From: Prolixibacteraceae bacterium
GTDB taxonomy: Bacteria; Bacteroidota; Bacteroidia; Bacteroidales; Prolixibacteraceae
Reading direction: 5' to 3'
DNA length: 64,000 nt
NCBI GenBank assembly: GCA_019163175.1
Contig: JAFLKN010000016.1
Coordinates: 124,001 to 188,000 of the forward strand
This document shows, piece by piece, positions 8,572 through 16,185 of this stretch (its first letter is position 1; every line of letters starts with the position of its first letter). Made by a program: the position numbers and the translations under genes. The notes beneath the pieces were generated by a model. The model saw nothing but the letters and a program-made list of their open reading frames with translations, did no database searches and was not told where the DNA came from.

Positions 8572-9096
8572 TTACTGGCCGTAATACATAGTGAAGCGGT
8601 CAAGGAATTCATGTTTTGCCTGTTCCGGGTTCATGTATCTGATGTGGCCGCCCCGGTAAAAGGCATTGTATTCCACTTCCTGGATAAAAAGGTCGGTCGA
8701 TTTGATCAGGTGCAGACTGGAATAATCCAATCCATATTTTGCACAAATGACTTTTAGTATGTTTTCCTCAATTTCAGCAAACTGCGGAATACGAACTTTT
8801 AAAGGTTTGATCATATCGCCAACATATGCTTCAGCAGCATCGTGTAAAAGAGCCAGAAGCTTTAATCCGGGATCAACCTGAGGTTCGAAAGCTGCGAATT
8901 CGTCACATACCATGACAGAGTGCTGTGCAATGGAAAAGAAAGACGGGGTTAGTCCTGAGAAATGCCCTTTATTGGCTAGTCCTGCAGCAATATCTTTAAT
9001 GTCCACCATCTCAGGCCTGGGCTCAAACAAGCTAAATTGTTTTCCTGAAAGGGTCTGGATAATTCCCGTTTCTAGTGATAGATTAAGAATACTCAT
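8572..9096 (-). CDS. HD-domain phosphohydrolase
   Basis: 174 residues with the signature of small HD hydrolases: a His in I-A-Q-H-S-V-M-V (about 60), the His-Asp pair in L-A-L-L-H-D-A-A-E-A (about 86-87) and a late Asp in K-S-T-D-L-F (about 134). These are the metal ligands of the HD superfamily. Members near this size include 5'-deoxynucleotidases (YfbR type), so a nucleotide-pool or nucleotide-signal role is possible. Its start overlaps the previous gene by 4 bases, so it is in the early operon. Such proteins are common in Bacteroidota phages. Confidence 0.7.
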   Translation of the reverse strand: MSILNLSLETGIIQTLSGKQFSLFEPRPEMVDIKDIAAGLANKGHFSGLTPSFFSIAQHSVMVCDEFAAFEPQVDPGLKLLALLHDAAEAYVGDMIKPLKVRIPQFAEIEENILKVICAKYGLDYSSLHLIKSTDLFIQEVEYNAFYRGGHIRYMNPEQAKHEFLDRFTMYYGQ

Positions 9097-9308
9097 TGTT
9101 TTGAGATTTCGGATTGAAGACTTAAATTCTGGTTATCGGAGCTCACCGCCCGTTGACTGTTGATTCGCAGAGCTGCTTGAAGAATAGCCTCCGCAAGAAG
9201 TTCATCCCTAAGTGCGCACTGGGTCAGCATTCCAGTGATATCTTCTTCTAACCCCATATAGGTAACCGCACATTTACTTCCTGATTTTATGATTGAAAGT
9301 GTTGGCAT
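9093..9308 (-). CDS. Small hypothetical phage-like protein
   Basis: 71 residues: a short beta-like N-terminus, a helical middle and a Ser/Gln-rich tail. Its last 4 bases overlap the HD hydrolase start, implying coupled translation. No known domain. A GC hairpin sits in its leader (9365-9391). Confidence 0.45.
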   Translation of the reverse strand: MPTLSIIKSGSKCAVTYMGLEEDITGMLTQCALRDELLAEAILQAALRINSQRAVSSDNQNLSLQSEISKQ

Positions 9309-9364
9309 TTTTTGAATTTTTTGGTTGGTAAATAATTTATTTGATACAATTAATAAACTAGTAT

Positions 9365-9391
9365 GGGGGCACCGATCAGGATTCTACCCCC
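9365..9391 (-). promoter_or_regulatory. GC-rich hairpin in leader of the early operon
   Basis: GGGGG and CCCCC arms (9365-9369 and 9387-9391) flank a 17-base loop in otherwise AT-rich DNA, between the antirepressor-like gene and the 71-residue gene. There is no T run on either side that would make it a standard terminator. It may be an attenuator, RNA-processing site or protein-binding site. Confidence 0.3.
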
Positions 9392-9446
9392 ACAGCTGTC
9401 CGGAGTTTTTTTCTCTGTTTTATTTTAAATGATGGAGATTGTTTTT

Positions 9447-9977
9447 TTAATAATTAAATAGTGTTTTCTCTTCAGCAAGTACCTCTGCATCCAGTTTGCG
9501 CAGAAGGGCGTTGATATGATTAACCTTAATTACGGCCTGTTTATGGGTATAAGCAACTTCCGGATTGAGCGTATTCATACACCTGTTAATTTCCAACTGG
9601 GCTTTTGCTTTTTCGCCTAACAATTCTTTGCGTCCGGTGATCGATCCGTGAAAATGCGCATAAAGTACATGGTAACATTCCCACTGAAACTCTTCCAGTC
9701 CCGGTGCGTTGGATTCGATCTGGAAAATCCATCCATAGATGGCAGATTCAGGAAGACATATCATTTTTCTCAATTTTCCGTCAGCAGCAACCATTTGCTG
9801 TTCAGCAAACAGTTGACTTAAAATCCGGTTGTTCTTTAAGTTCTGGAATTGTCGGTTGTAATTCACTTCAAGTACCTCACAGATAGGCTTTAATGCAATC
9901 CACCAAGTGCCTTCTTTGGCCAGCAAAACGATGCGTTTGCCTTTAAATTGCAGGAATTTTTCTATCTTTTTATTCAT
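9447..9977 (-). CDS. Phage antirepressor-type protein (P22_AR_N-like)
   Basis: 176 residues. The N-terminal ~110 residues follow the P22 antirepressor N-terminal pattern: a K-G-K-R-I-V-L-L opening, W-W-I-A-L-K-P-I-C-E-V-L-E-V motif, a Gln/Asn-rich recognition segment, then L-P-E-S-A-I-Y-G-W-I. The C-terminal part is a charged coiled helix. Such proteins bind DNA or repressor and can help a prophage leave lysogeny. It lies between the early replication genes and the immunity region. The C-terminal half lacks the KilA-C or ANT domain often found in longer antirepressors. Confidence 0.65.
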   Translation of the reverse strand: MNKKIEKFLQFKGKRIVLLAKEGTWWIALKPICEVLEVNYNRQFQNLKNNRILSQLFAEQQMVAADGKLRKMICLPESAIYGWIFQIESNAPGLEEFQWECYHVLYAHFHGSITGRKELLGEKAKAQLEINRCMNTLNPEVAYTHKQAVIKVNHINALLRKLDAEVLAEEKTLFNY

Positions 9978-10065
9978 AACTCCTTGATTTATAATTATTG
10001 AACTGTTTTTGGAATATGGATTTTTAACCCATTTTGAAATAGAAAGGAGATTTCATTGGCATAAA

Positions 10066-10407
10066 TTAATCCACCAACTCCTGATCCAGGGATAGATCAA
10101 TTTCATCTAATATTTTGTCTGTACGGAGTCCATTCAATCCATAATTGATTGTTGCTTTTCGAATGTATTTTGGATATTTGAACAGAATCCTGGTAATATC
10201 AGCCGGGAAAACCTCATTCAAGTTCATATCCGCCATAACCTTCCGCAAAGTTTTGTCTGTAATTCCCAATTGACGGCAGGCTTCAGTTTTTGACAATGGA
10301 GCAACTTTCTTATTGTCATTGGCGGTAATTTCTTCACGAACTATTTTTCTCAGGTTATTCAGGAAATCTTCCAAGGAAAGACCTTCCAGTATGATCGTTT
10401 TATCCAT
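10066..10407 (-). CDS. Small helix-turn-helix protein
   Basis: 113 residues. A central segment L-S-K-T-E-A-C-R-Q-L-G-I-T-D-K-T-L-R-K-V reads as a helix-turn-helix (about 38-57) of the excisionase/MerR-like DNA-binding kind. It could be an excisionase or a transcription factor for the early operon. It is 4 bases downstream of the 71-residue gene that faces the repressor, so it is early and under the repressor's control region. Confidence 0.55.
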   Translation of the reverse strand: MDKTIILEGLSLEDFLNNLRKIVREEITANDNKKVAPLSKTEACRQLGITDKTLRKVMADMNLNEVFPADITRILFKYPKYIRKATINYGLNGLRTDKILDEIDLSLDQELVD

Positions 10408-10411
10408 ACCA

Positions 10412-10627
10412 CTATTTTATGCGGGTAACTTCCAGTTGTTTTGTTTCCTTGTTTTTTCTTGTCGAGAATGACATCCCCTGTTCACACTGGATAATTTGGA
10501 CTGTTGTGCGGACTGATGACATTCTTGAAAGTGGGAAGGCCACAGTATTGAATAACTCAAGGCTCTTTAATACAGGAGAAATTGGTGCTTTTCGGGTTGA
10601 TTTTTTTGCTTTTTTTTCGTTTTTCAT
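10412..10627 (-). CDS. Small basic protein, first gene of the early operon
   Basis: 71 residues. A lysine-rich N-terminus is followed by S-R-M-S-S-V-R-T-T-V-Q and R-K-N-K-E-T-K-Q-L-E-V-T-R, a pattern seen in small phage DNA-binding proteins. It is divergent from the repressor and separated from it by a 124-base intergenic region. No specific role assigned. Confidence 0.5.
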   Translation of the reverse strand: MKNEKKAKKSTRKAPISPVLKSLELFNTVAFPLSRMSSVRTTVQIIQCEQGMSFSTRKNKETKQLEVTRIK

Positions 10628-10751
10628 ACCTTTATTTATTTATTTATCAAATAAGATTGTTAGATTTGCTTTATTACTTCTTTGATAAAAGTATAAGTAT
10701 CATTGATATTTAAAACAAGAAAATTAGAATTTTTTAGAAAAATTATTCAAC
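10628..10751. promoter_or_regulatory. Divergent immunity-region promoters/operators
   Basis: A 124-base AT-rich gap between the divergent repressor (+) and early operon (-). A perfect TAGATTTG -7 box lies at 10,661-10,668 on the + strand, about 84 bases before the repressor ATG. Short GATA/TATC inverted pairs (around 10,683-10,700) could be operator half-sites, but no long palindrome stands out. Confidence 0.4.
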
Positions 10752-11387
10752 ATGGATATAGGTGAGAAAATCAGGGAATTAAGGATCGAAAAAAGGATGT
10801 CTCAGAAAGATTTAGCCGAAAAAATGGGTTTGGCAGTCGCTACAATTTCCAGTTACGAGGTAAATAATTCGCAACCGAATATTGAGAAGCTTGTACATTT
10901 ATCAAAATTATTTGGTGTATCTATTGACGAAATTGTAGGTAATTCGGGTAATGCGATCCAATCTGTAAACAATGCGATTTCCGGTCAAACGAAAACAATG
11001 AAATATTTCGATCTGGAAGCATCAGCGGGCAATACCTCCATGTATGAGGACGGTAATGATTCTTTATACAAAGAAATAAATGTGCCAGGTTTTAGTGATT
11101 GTGATTTTGCCTTGAATGTTTGGGGAGATAGCATGATTCCCAGCCTTCATAATGGGTCAATCGCTATTTGTAAAGAGTGGAAGCAAAGTTTTATCGAGTA
11201 CGGTTATATCTATCTGATCATCACCAAAGAAAATCACCGGATGATCAAATATATAAAGCCTGGCAGTTCGCCAGAAACAATTACCTGTGAAAGTGAAAAT
11301 AAGTTTTATCAAGCCTTTGAAATCCGAAAGGATGAGATATTAAAACTATATATGGTAAAAGGCAGCATCGAAAGAAGTACTATTTGA
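10752..11387 (+). CDS. LexA/CI-type phage repressor (HTH_XRE + S24 peptidase)
   Basis: 211 residues. The N-terminal XRE helix-turn-helix spans about 5-60 (M-S-Q-K-D-L-A-E-K-M-G-L-A-V-A-T-I-S). The C-terminal half is an S24/LexA-type autoprotease: an Ala92-Gly93 scissile bond in S-A-G-N, catalytic Ser127 in W-G-D-S-M and Lys166 in R-M-I-K-Y; the Ser-Lys spacing of 39 residues equals that of LexA. It would hold the element dormant and be inactivated by self-cleavage on DNA damage. Its stop overlaps the 3' end of the convergent integrase gene by 8 bases. It is the only + strand gene in the element. Confidence 0.85.
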   Translation: MDIGEKIRELRIEKRMSQKDLAEKMGLAVATISSYEVNNSQPNIEKLVHLSKLFGVSIDEIVGNSGNAIQSVNNAISGQTKTMKYFDLEASAGNTSMYEDGNDSLYKEINVPGFSDCDFALNVWGDSMIPSLHNGSIAICKEWKQSFIEYGYIYLIITKENHRMIKYIKPGSSPETITCESENKFYQAFEIRKDEILKLYMVKGSIERSTI

Positions 11388-12681
11388 TTTCCTTCTTTTT
11401 CTGTTTTTTAGGTTTCTTTTTACTTTTTGCTTCACCATCCCATACATCATAGTCGGCTAATTGCTCCGTCATAATATCTTTCTGGACAGCAGCGGTGTAT
11501 TTGTTGAAATTTGATTCGGTCTTGTGGCCTGTAACAGCCATAATAAACTGTTTTGGAATACCACGACTTAATAAATTACTCGCAAAACTTCTTCTGGCAG
11601 TATGGGTGGTGATCAATTCGTATTTGTTTTTTGTATGCTCAATTCGTTTGTTGCCTTCGGTTCTGGTATAAATGATCACATCTTTAATTTTGGCCATTTC
11701 ACCTAATACCTTGATGTGCTCATTGAGTCTTTGTTGGGTTACGGACTTAGGGAATCCATCCTGTTCGATGATTTGACGGACCAGTTTGTGTATCGGGATA
11801 CGAAGTTTGGGACCGTTTTTATTTGCAATGGCATGAATGAATCCCTTTTCAATATCAATATGAATTTCCGGATCAATGTTTAGGTAGTTTTCAACCCTAA
11901 GACCAGTCCAGCATCCGATTACGAATAGTTTTCTTGCCTGGTCAAGTGCTTTAATCTGAAGGTTAATGCTTCGTTCAGAAAGGAATTGTTCTTTGTCCTT
12001 ATGGAACTCACGAATCATTTTTTTATCAATGACCAGATTGTAAATTGTTTCAATTTCTTCTTCAGTTAAATAAATGTTGTAGACTTCTTCAGACGGCTTT
12101 TTAAAGTTTTTGTATTCGAGATTTTTATTGTCATCGTTTTCGGTTGCATAATTTAAAATGCGTTTCAGGTTTTTAATGATTGATCCAACGTAATTCGAAG
12201 AATATTCTTTATCCATCAGGTATTGCGTAAAATCACGGTAAAACCTTTTGTCAATCTGTTCAAAAGTAAGGTTTGGACTAAAGTCTTTTATCTTATTAAT
12301 TGTAGTTAATATCTGCTGGGATCTTCTTCTTGTAAAGCGTTTACTGGCATGTTCAAAATAGATGTCGCAATAGTCAAAAAATGGGGTATATCGAGGCTTG
12401 TTTTGCATATTTTGCTCGATAAGTTCAGCAAGTTTTTCGTTCTCAAGTTTGAAGGGATCATGTGTATCCAGAACTTTATTAAAAGCAACTTCGACTTCTA
12501 ATAATGTTTTATTGAAGGCCTCCAGCTCGTTTGTTTTGGGACTAAAACGCTGGCGGTCGGGATTCCATTCATCATTGATTTGTATGCCCGGGAAATAGGT
12601 AAGGTTGATACGCCGACCGTTTTTTTGCTTTCTATATAAGGCGTAAATTGAATCTCTGTTGACGAAGAAGTTGATAGCCAT
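11380..12681 (-). CDS. Tyrosine site-specific integrase
   Basis: 433 residues, a normal length for Bacteroidota phage and ICE integrases. Domains in order: arm-binding (about 1-95), SAM-like core-binding (about 100-195) and catalytic (about 205-410). Catalytic residues: Arg262 in G-L-R-V-E-N, Lys288 in the beta-hairpin, His360 and Arg363 in H-T-A-R-R, His386 in T-G-H-K-T and Tyr395 in N-F-N-K-Y. The last 20 residues are lysine-rich. It is transcribed toward the convergent repressor gene and starts about 150 bases from the att-like sequence, so it most likely integrates and excises this element. Confidence 0.9.
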   Translation of the reverse strand: MAINFFVNRDSIYALYRKQKNGRRINLTYFPGIQINDEWNPDRQRFSPKTNELEAFNKTLLEVEVAFNKVLDTHDPFKLENEKLAELIEQNMQNKPRYTPFFDYCDIYFEHASKRFTRRRSQQILTTINKIKDFSPNLTFEQIDKRFYRDFTQYLMDKEYSSNYVGSIIKNLKRILNYATENDDNKNLEYKNFKKPSEEVYNIYLTEEEIETIYNLVIDKKMIREFHKDKEQFLSERSINLQIKALDQARKLFVIGCWTGLRVENYLNIDPEIHIDIEKGFIHAIANKNGPKLRIPIHKLVRQIIEQDGFPKSVTQQRLNEHIKVLGEMAKIKDVIIYTRTEGNKRIEHTKNKYELITTHTARRSFASNLLSRGIPKQFIMAVTGHKTESNFNKYTAAVQKDIMTEQLADYDVWDGEAKSKKKPKKQKKKEIK

Positions 12682-12835
12682 TTGGTGTTTTTTGATAGGA
12701 ACAAAGATAAAATATTCATACCATTTTCATACCACATTGCTCAAAAAATGTCCAAAATATATAGGAAATGCTAAATGAAGTTATTGCTTAAACACTTTAT
12801 ATATAAGGATTATAGATGATTTAAGTGTATATCAT

Positions 12836-12869
12836 AGGTGAATAATTCGAATCCCAGCTGGGTCACGTA
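12836..12869. other. att-like sequence resembling a tRNA 3' end
   Basis: The sequence contains T-T-C-G-A-A-T-C like a T-loop, a perfect CCCAGCTGGG palindrome (12,853-12,862) and ends GGGTCACGTA. The T-arm 5' strand does not pair, so this is not an intact tRNA gene. It lies just outside the integrase gene, where an attachment site is expected. A 13-of-16 match (CCAGCTGGGTCACGTA versus CCATAGGGGTCACGTA) recurs at 62,353-62,368. No second copy was found at the left end of the element. Confidence 0.45.
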
Positions 12870-12875
12870 AATTTT

Positions 12876-12912
12876 AAAAATCCTTCAAAGTCGTTGATTT
12901 TGAAGGATTTTT
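12876..12912. terminator. Bidirectional-type intrinsic terminator
   Basis: A 14-bp perfect inverted repeat (AAAAATCCTTCAAA and TTTGAAGGATTTTT) closes a 9-base loop and is flanked by A and T runs on both sides. It follows the att-like sequence by 6 bases, the arrangement expected of the terminator of a tRNA gene used as an integration target. Confidence 0.65.
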
Positions 12913-13010
12913 TGTGTTCTATAAATCCAGAAAATTTACTGTTTTATTTCGTAATTGATTGATATATATCGGTATCCGTGGTTCGAGTACAATCAGGGTA
13001 GCAAAGTAAC

Positions 13011-13193
13011 TTATTTTTCCAATTTATTTCCAGTTTTCATTTCTGTAATCAGCGTTGAAAGCCTTTCCATTAAAGCTTCAGATACTTCTATTAGCCGCTC
13101 CAAATAATTGGAATCTGACTTGCCACTTTCTAAAATTTCCGGACTAAGTTCCGGCGAATTTGTGGGTATGGTGGCTGATGATCCGGATTGCAA
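13011..13193 (-). pseudogene. Possible repressor-like C-terminal tail (remnant)
   Basis: A minus-strand frame of about 60 codons ends at 13,011 and opens only at TTG. It reads as a Ser/Thr-rich linker followed by a charged helix (L-I-E-V-S-E-A-L-M-E-R-L-S-T-L-I-T-E-M), like the C-terminal tail of an XRE-family regulator. No start or DNA-binding part is present, and its upstream half overlaps the opposite-strand TraG-like remnant. The family assignment is a guess from composition. Confidence 0.3.
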
Positions 13194-13389
13194 AATTGAT
13201 CTGAAAACTTTTCACTGCGAGATACTGAATGATCACGAAGCTTTGAAGAAGGAACAGGATAGTTACAAGGATATCCAGGTCATCCGGAAGCTGGACAATA
13301 CGATGGTGCAACGCAATTATCTCCATATAAAACAGGATGTTCAGGACATTATTTATTCGGAAATGGAACGATTGCCGAATGATCCGTGA
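13130..13389 (+). pseudogene. Fragment of conjugative coupling ATPase (TraG/VirD4-type C-terminus)
   Basis: The + frame reads S-G-L-S-S-G-E-F-V-G-M-V-A-D-D-P, then a charged helical stretch (K-T-F-H-C-E-I-L-N-D-H-E-A-L-K-K-E) and N-Y-L-H-I-K-Q-D-V-Q-D-I, ending S-E-M-E-R-L-P-N-D-P. I recall this pattern from the C-terminus of Bacteroidota TraG/MobC-type coupling proteins, which pump DNA during conjugation. Only about 85 codons remain: there is no ATG, no Walker motifs, and a stop immediately after N-D-P. I read it as a leftover of a conjugative element. The family call is from memory and needs a search. Confidence 0.45.
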
Positions 13390-13599
13390 AAGAGCCATTT
13401 GGTGGTGAGGAAGGGGTAGATAAACACCAAAATATTTATTTATATGTTGTACAGTAGAGCAGTGATAGGATACACAAGTCACCTAGTGGGTTGTTGTTTA
13501 AAAACTTAAATGTTTTTAATTCATAGAAAATTAAATTAGATTTTAAGGACTATATTTACATTCTCTTTTCAAAAACTAATTAACCAGATTGGATACTAG

Positions 13600-16185
13600 A
13601 TGATCGCTAAATCGAATAAAAACTGCATTGTTTCCATTCTTCAGTTTGCCCTACTTTTAGCTTTATTCGGGATAAATGATTTTGCATTTGCGCAAACCTA
13701 TGGACTAAAATTTAAGAACCATGATGTTGTTTTAGACCAACGGACAGAATTTGATTTATCTCCAAACAAATTTTTAAGTTTGCAAAATGAATTCGAAATT
13801 TCATTCGACTATAGAATTGATCTTTTAAAACCAAACGATTTCTCAGGGTTATTTGGTTATGTTTTTAGAGTTATTTCCCAAGAGAATAATAATGTTGACC
13901 TTCTGATAACGCCTACTCCTGAAATACATTTGAATCTTATTATTGGGAAAAATAACTCGATTGTTCAGGTGGGTTCTCCCCAAAATGCGATCGATAATTG
14001 GACCAATTTGCGGATAAAATTCTTATTGAAAGAAGACCGTTTGATTTTTTATACGCCGGATACCTTCTATGTTCAGAATAATATTGGATTCAAAAATGAT
14101 GATTCTTTTAAAATAGTTTTTGGGGCAAATGATTATCAAAATTTCAAGACATCGGATGTTCCTTCCATGTGCATAAAAGACGTCCGGATTTTTGAAAAAG
14201 GAAAACTGGGATACCATTGGCCATTAGACGAAGAGGAGGGTGGTATTGCTCAAAACAGATTTAGCAAAAAAAATGCGTTTGTAAAAAATCCTTTGTGGCT
14301 CAAGAACAAGCATCAGGCATGGGAGTCGATTTATCAGACTGATATTAATGGGAATATATTGGTTGCCTCGGATGCAGACAACGGAAGATTATTTCTTATT
14401 GGAGAAGGGGAAATGTATGTTTATTCGGCACATGGAAATTCTATTCAAACGATAAAATACCAGCAAAAACCTCAATTTTTAAGTTCCGAATTAAAAGCAA
14501 TTTACAATAGTCTAGATAAAAAAATATACTGTTACGAGATAGATGGTAAACTGCTGCATAGCCTGAATATCTTAACAGGTGAATGGGATGAAATTGGTAT
14601 CCCAACTAATTCAGAAACGAAATCCAGGCATCATAACAGTTATTTTTATCCTGCGGAGAATTCAATATACCTATTTGGTGGTTATGGCATGCATACCTAT
14701 AATAATCAAATAAGGAAGATTGATTTAACTAATAATGAATGGCAGGTTTTGCCGACAAACAAAAATATTTATCCCCCCAGGTATTTGGCAGGCCTTGGTT
14801 CTTTGAATGATACAGTTTATATTTTGGGCGGTTATGGAAGTGTGACTGGAAGTCAAATGGTTAACCCACAGAGCTGTTTTGACTTAGTAGGATACTCTAT
14901 AAAGAGTCAGTCTTTATTTAAAAAATTTGAAATACCTCGCTTGATCGATGATATGTGTGTTGTTAACAACATCTGGATTGATAAGAAAAATAGGAATTTT
15001 TACGCATTGGTATTTGAAAAAATCAAGTTTGAAGGAACTTTACAACTGATTAGAGGGAATATTGACAATCCTAAAGTGGATATGGTTGGGAATACAATTC
15101 CCTTTAAGTTTCAAGATATAAAATCAAATGCAGGACTTTATTATTTTCCGGTGCAAAACAAACTTTTTGCTTTTACAACCTTTGCGAAAGATTCCTCGTC
15201 AACAGAGGTTGGTATCTATTCGATTAATTACCCGCCCAACAATTCCGATAGTAATTCATTGATTGATAAAACCAAGAATAATTTTGCATTCATATATTTT
15301 GCAATGTCATTTGTTTTATTGTCAGGATTTTTCTTGTGGTTTTTTATTCGAAAAAGAAGGACAAAAAGAATTACCTCCGATTTGCCGGATGCAAATGAAC
15401 TTGCGATAGAGAAAGAATTTGAAGAATCTGTTTCAATTTTTCAAAAAGAGAAACCAAAATATCAAATGGTTCTATTTGGTGGATTTCAAGTGTTTAGTTT
15501 GAATAAGGAAGATATTACAAATAAATTCTCACCATTATTGAAAGAACTTTTTCTGCTTATATTGTTACACACTCATAAGAATAACAAGGGAATCTCATCA
15601 GAGAAACTAACCGAATATCTGTGGTATGATAAATCAGAAATAAGCGCCAGAAACAATAGGGCTGTAAATATTGCTAAATTGAAAACAATTCTAAGCGAAA
15701 TTGGTGAAATTGAATTGACAAAAAAAACAGGGTATTGGAAGATTATTTACAGTAATAAGGATATAAAATGTGACTATGCTGAATGTTTGCAAATTACAAG
15801 TTCCAAATCAAATCTTACAAAAAAAAATGTGAGCAGATTAGTTGATATTACTCAAAAGGGTGCATTCCTGCAGAATGTGAACTACGAATGGCTCGATGAT
15901 TTTAAATCAGATATATCTGACAAAATTGTTGATACTTTCGTTGCTTTTGCTGAAAGGTGCGACTTAAAATCAGATGCCGAGTTCATAGTTCAATTGGCAG
16001 ATTGTATTTTTAATTTCGATCGAAGTAATGAAGAAGCAATGATTTTAAAATGTAAGGCTGAATATTGCTTAGGCAAGCATAGTCTGGCAAAATTAACATA
16101 TGAGAAGTTCATTAGGGAGTACCAACTTTTGTACAATGAGGAATATAAAAGATCGTTTAATGAATTGGTAAGACTAGTATTTTGA
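13600..16185 (+). CDS. Transmembrane PUL regulator: LamG/kelch-like sensor with SARP-type output
   Basis: 861 residues. A signal peptide (1-31) is followed by a beta-rich LamG/concanavalin-like region (about 35-205), then a kelch/galactose-oxidase-like region (about 225-545) with repeated G-G-Y-G-turn motifs (Y-L-F-G-G-Y-G, Y-I-L-G-G-Y-G). One membrane helix lies at about 560-583. The cytoplasmic part begins with L-F-G-G-F-Q-V, an OmpR-type winged helix like that of SARP regulators (about 620-725), and ends with a helical BTAD/TPR-like domain (about 735-861). The simplest reading is a periplasmic glycan sensor joined to a DNA-binding output in one chain. It lies 1.1 kb upstream of susC on the same strand, where hybrid two-component or sigma/anti-sigma regulators usually sit. 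The upstream gap (13,390-13,599) holds only a TATATTTA box (13,551-13,558). Confidence 0.7.
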   Translation: MIAKSNKNCIVSILQFALLLALFGINDFAFAQTYGLKFKNHDVVLDQRTEFDLSPNKFLSLQNEFEISFDYRIDLLKPNDFSGLFGYVFRVISQENNNVDLLITPTPEIHLNLIIGKNNSIVQVGSPQNAIDNWTNLRIKFLLKEDRLIFYTPDTFYVQNNIGFKNDDSFKIVFGANDYQNFKTSDVPSMCIKDVRIFEKGKLGYHWPLDEEEGGIAQNRFSKKNAFVKNPLWLKNKHQAWESIYQTDINGNILVASDADNGRLFLIGEGEMYVYSAHGNSIQTIKYQQKPQFLSSELKAIYNSLDKKIYCYEIDGKLLHSLNILTGEWDEIGIPTNSETKSRHHNSYFYPAENSIYLFGGYGMHTYNNQIRKIDLTNNEWQVLPTNKNIYPPRYLAGLGSLNDTVYILGGYGSVTGSQMVNPQSCFDLVGYSIKSQSLFKKFEIPRLIDDMCVVNNIWIDKKNRNFYALVFEKIKFEGTLQLIRGNIDNPKVDMVGNTIPFKFQDIKSNAGLYYFPVQNKLFAFTTFAKDSSSTEVGIYSINYPPNNSDSNSLIDKTKNNFAFIYFAMSFVLLSGFFLWFFIRKRRTKRITSDLPDANELAIEKEFEESVSIFQKEKPKYQMVLFGGFQVFSLNKEDITNKFSPLLKELFLLILLHTHKNNKGISSEKLTEYLWYDKSEISARNNRAVNIAKLKTILSEIGEIELTKKTGYWKIIYSNKDIKCDYAECLQITSSKSNLTKKNVSRLVDITQKGAFLQNVNYEWLDDFKSDISDKIVDTFVAFAERCDLKSDAEFIVQLADCIFNFDRSNEEAMILKCKAEYCLGKHSLAKLTYEKFIREYQLLYNEEYKRSFNELVRLVF

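Noticed and set aside
12836-12869. Intact tRNA gene
   Set aside because: A T-loop-like and acceptor-like 3' end is visible, but no pairing T-arm, anticodon arm or D-arm lies upstream.
13144-13482. 112-codon minus-strand frame opposite the TraG-like remnant
   Set aside because: Its Ile/Leu/Phe-rich sequence looks like the shadow of the + strand frame, which has the more protein-like composition.
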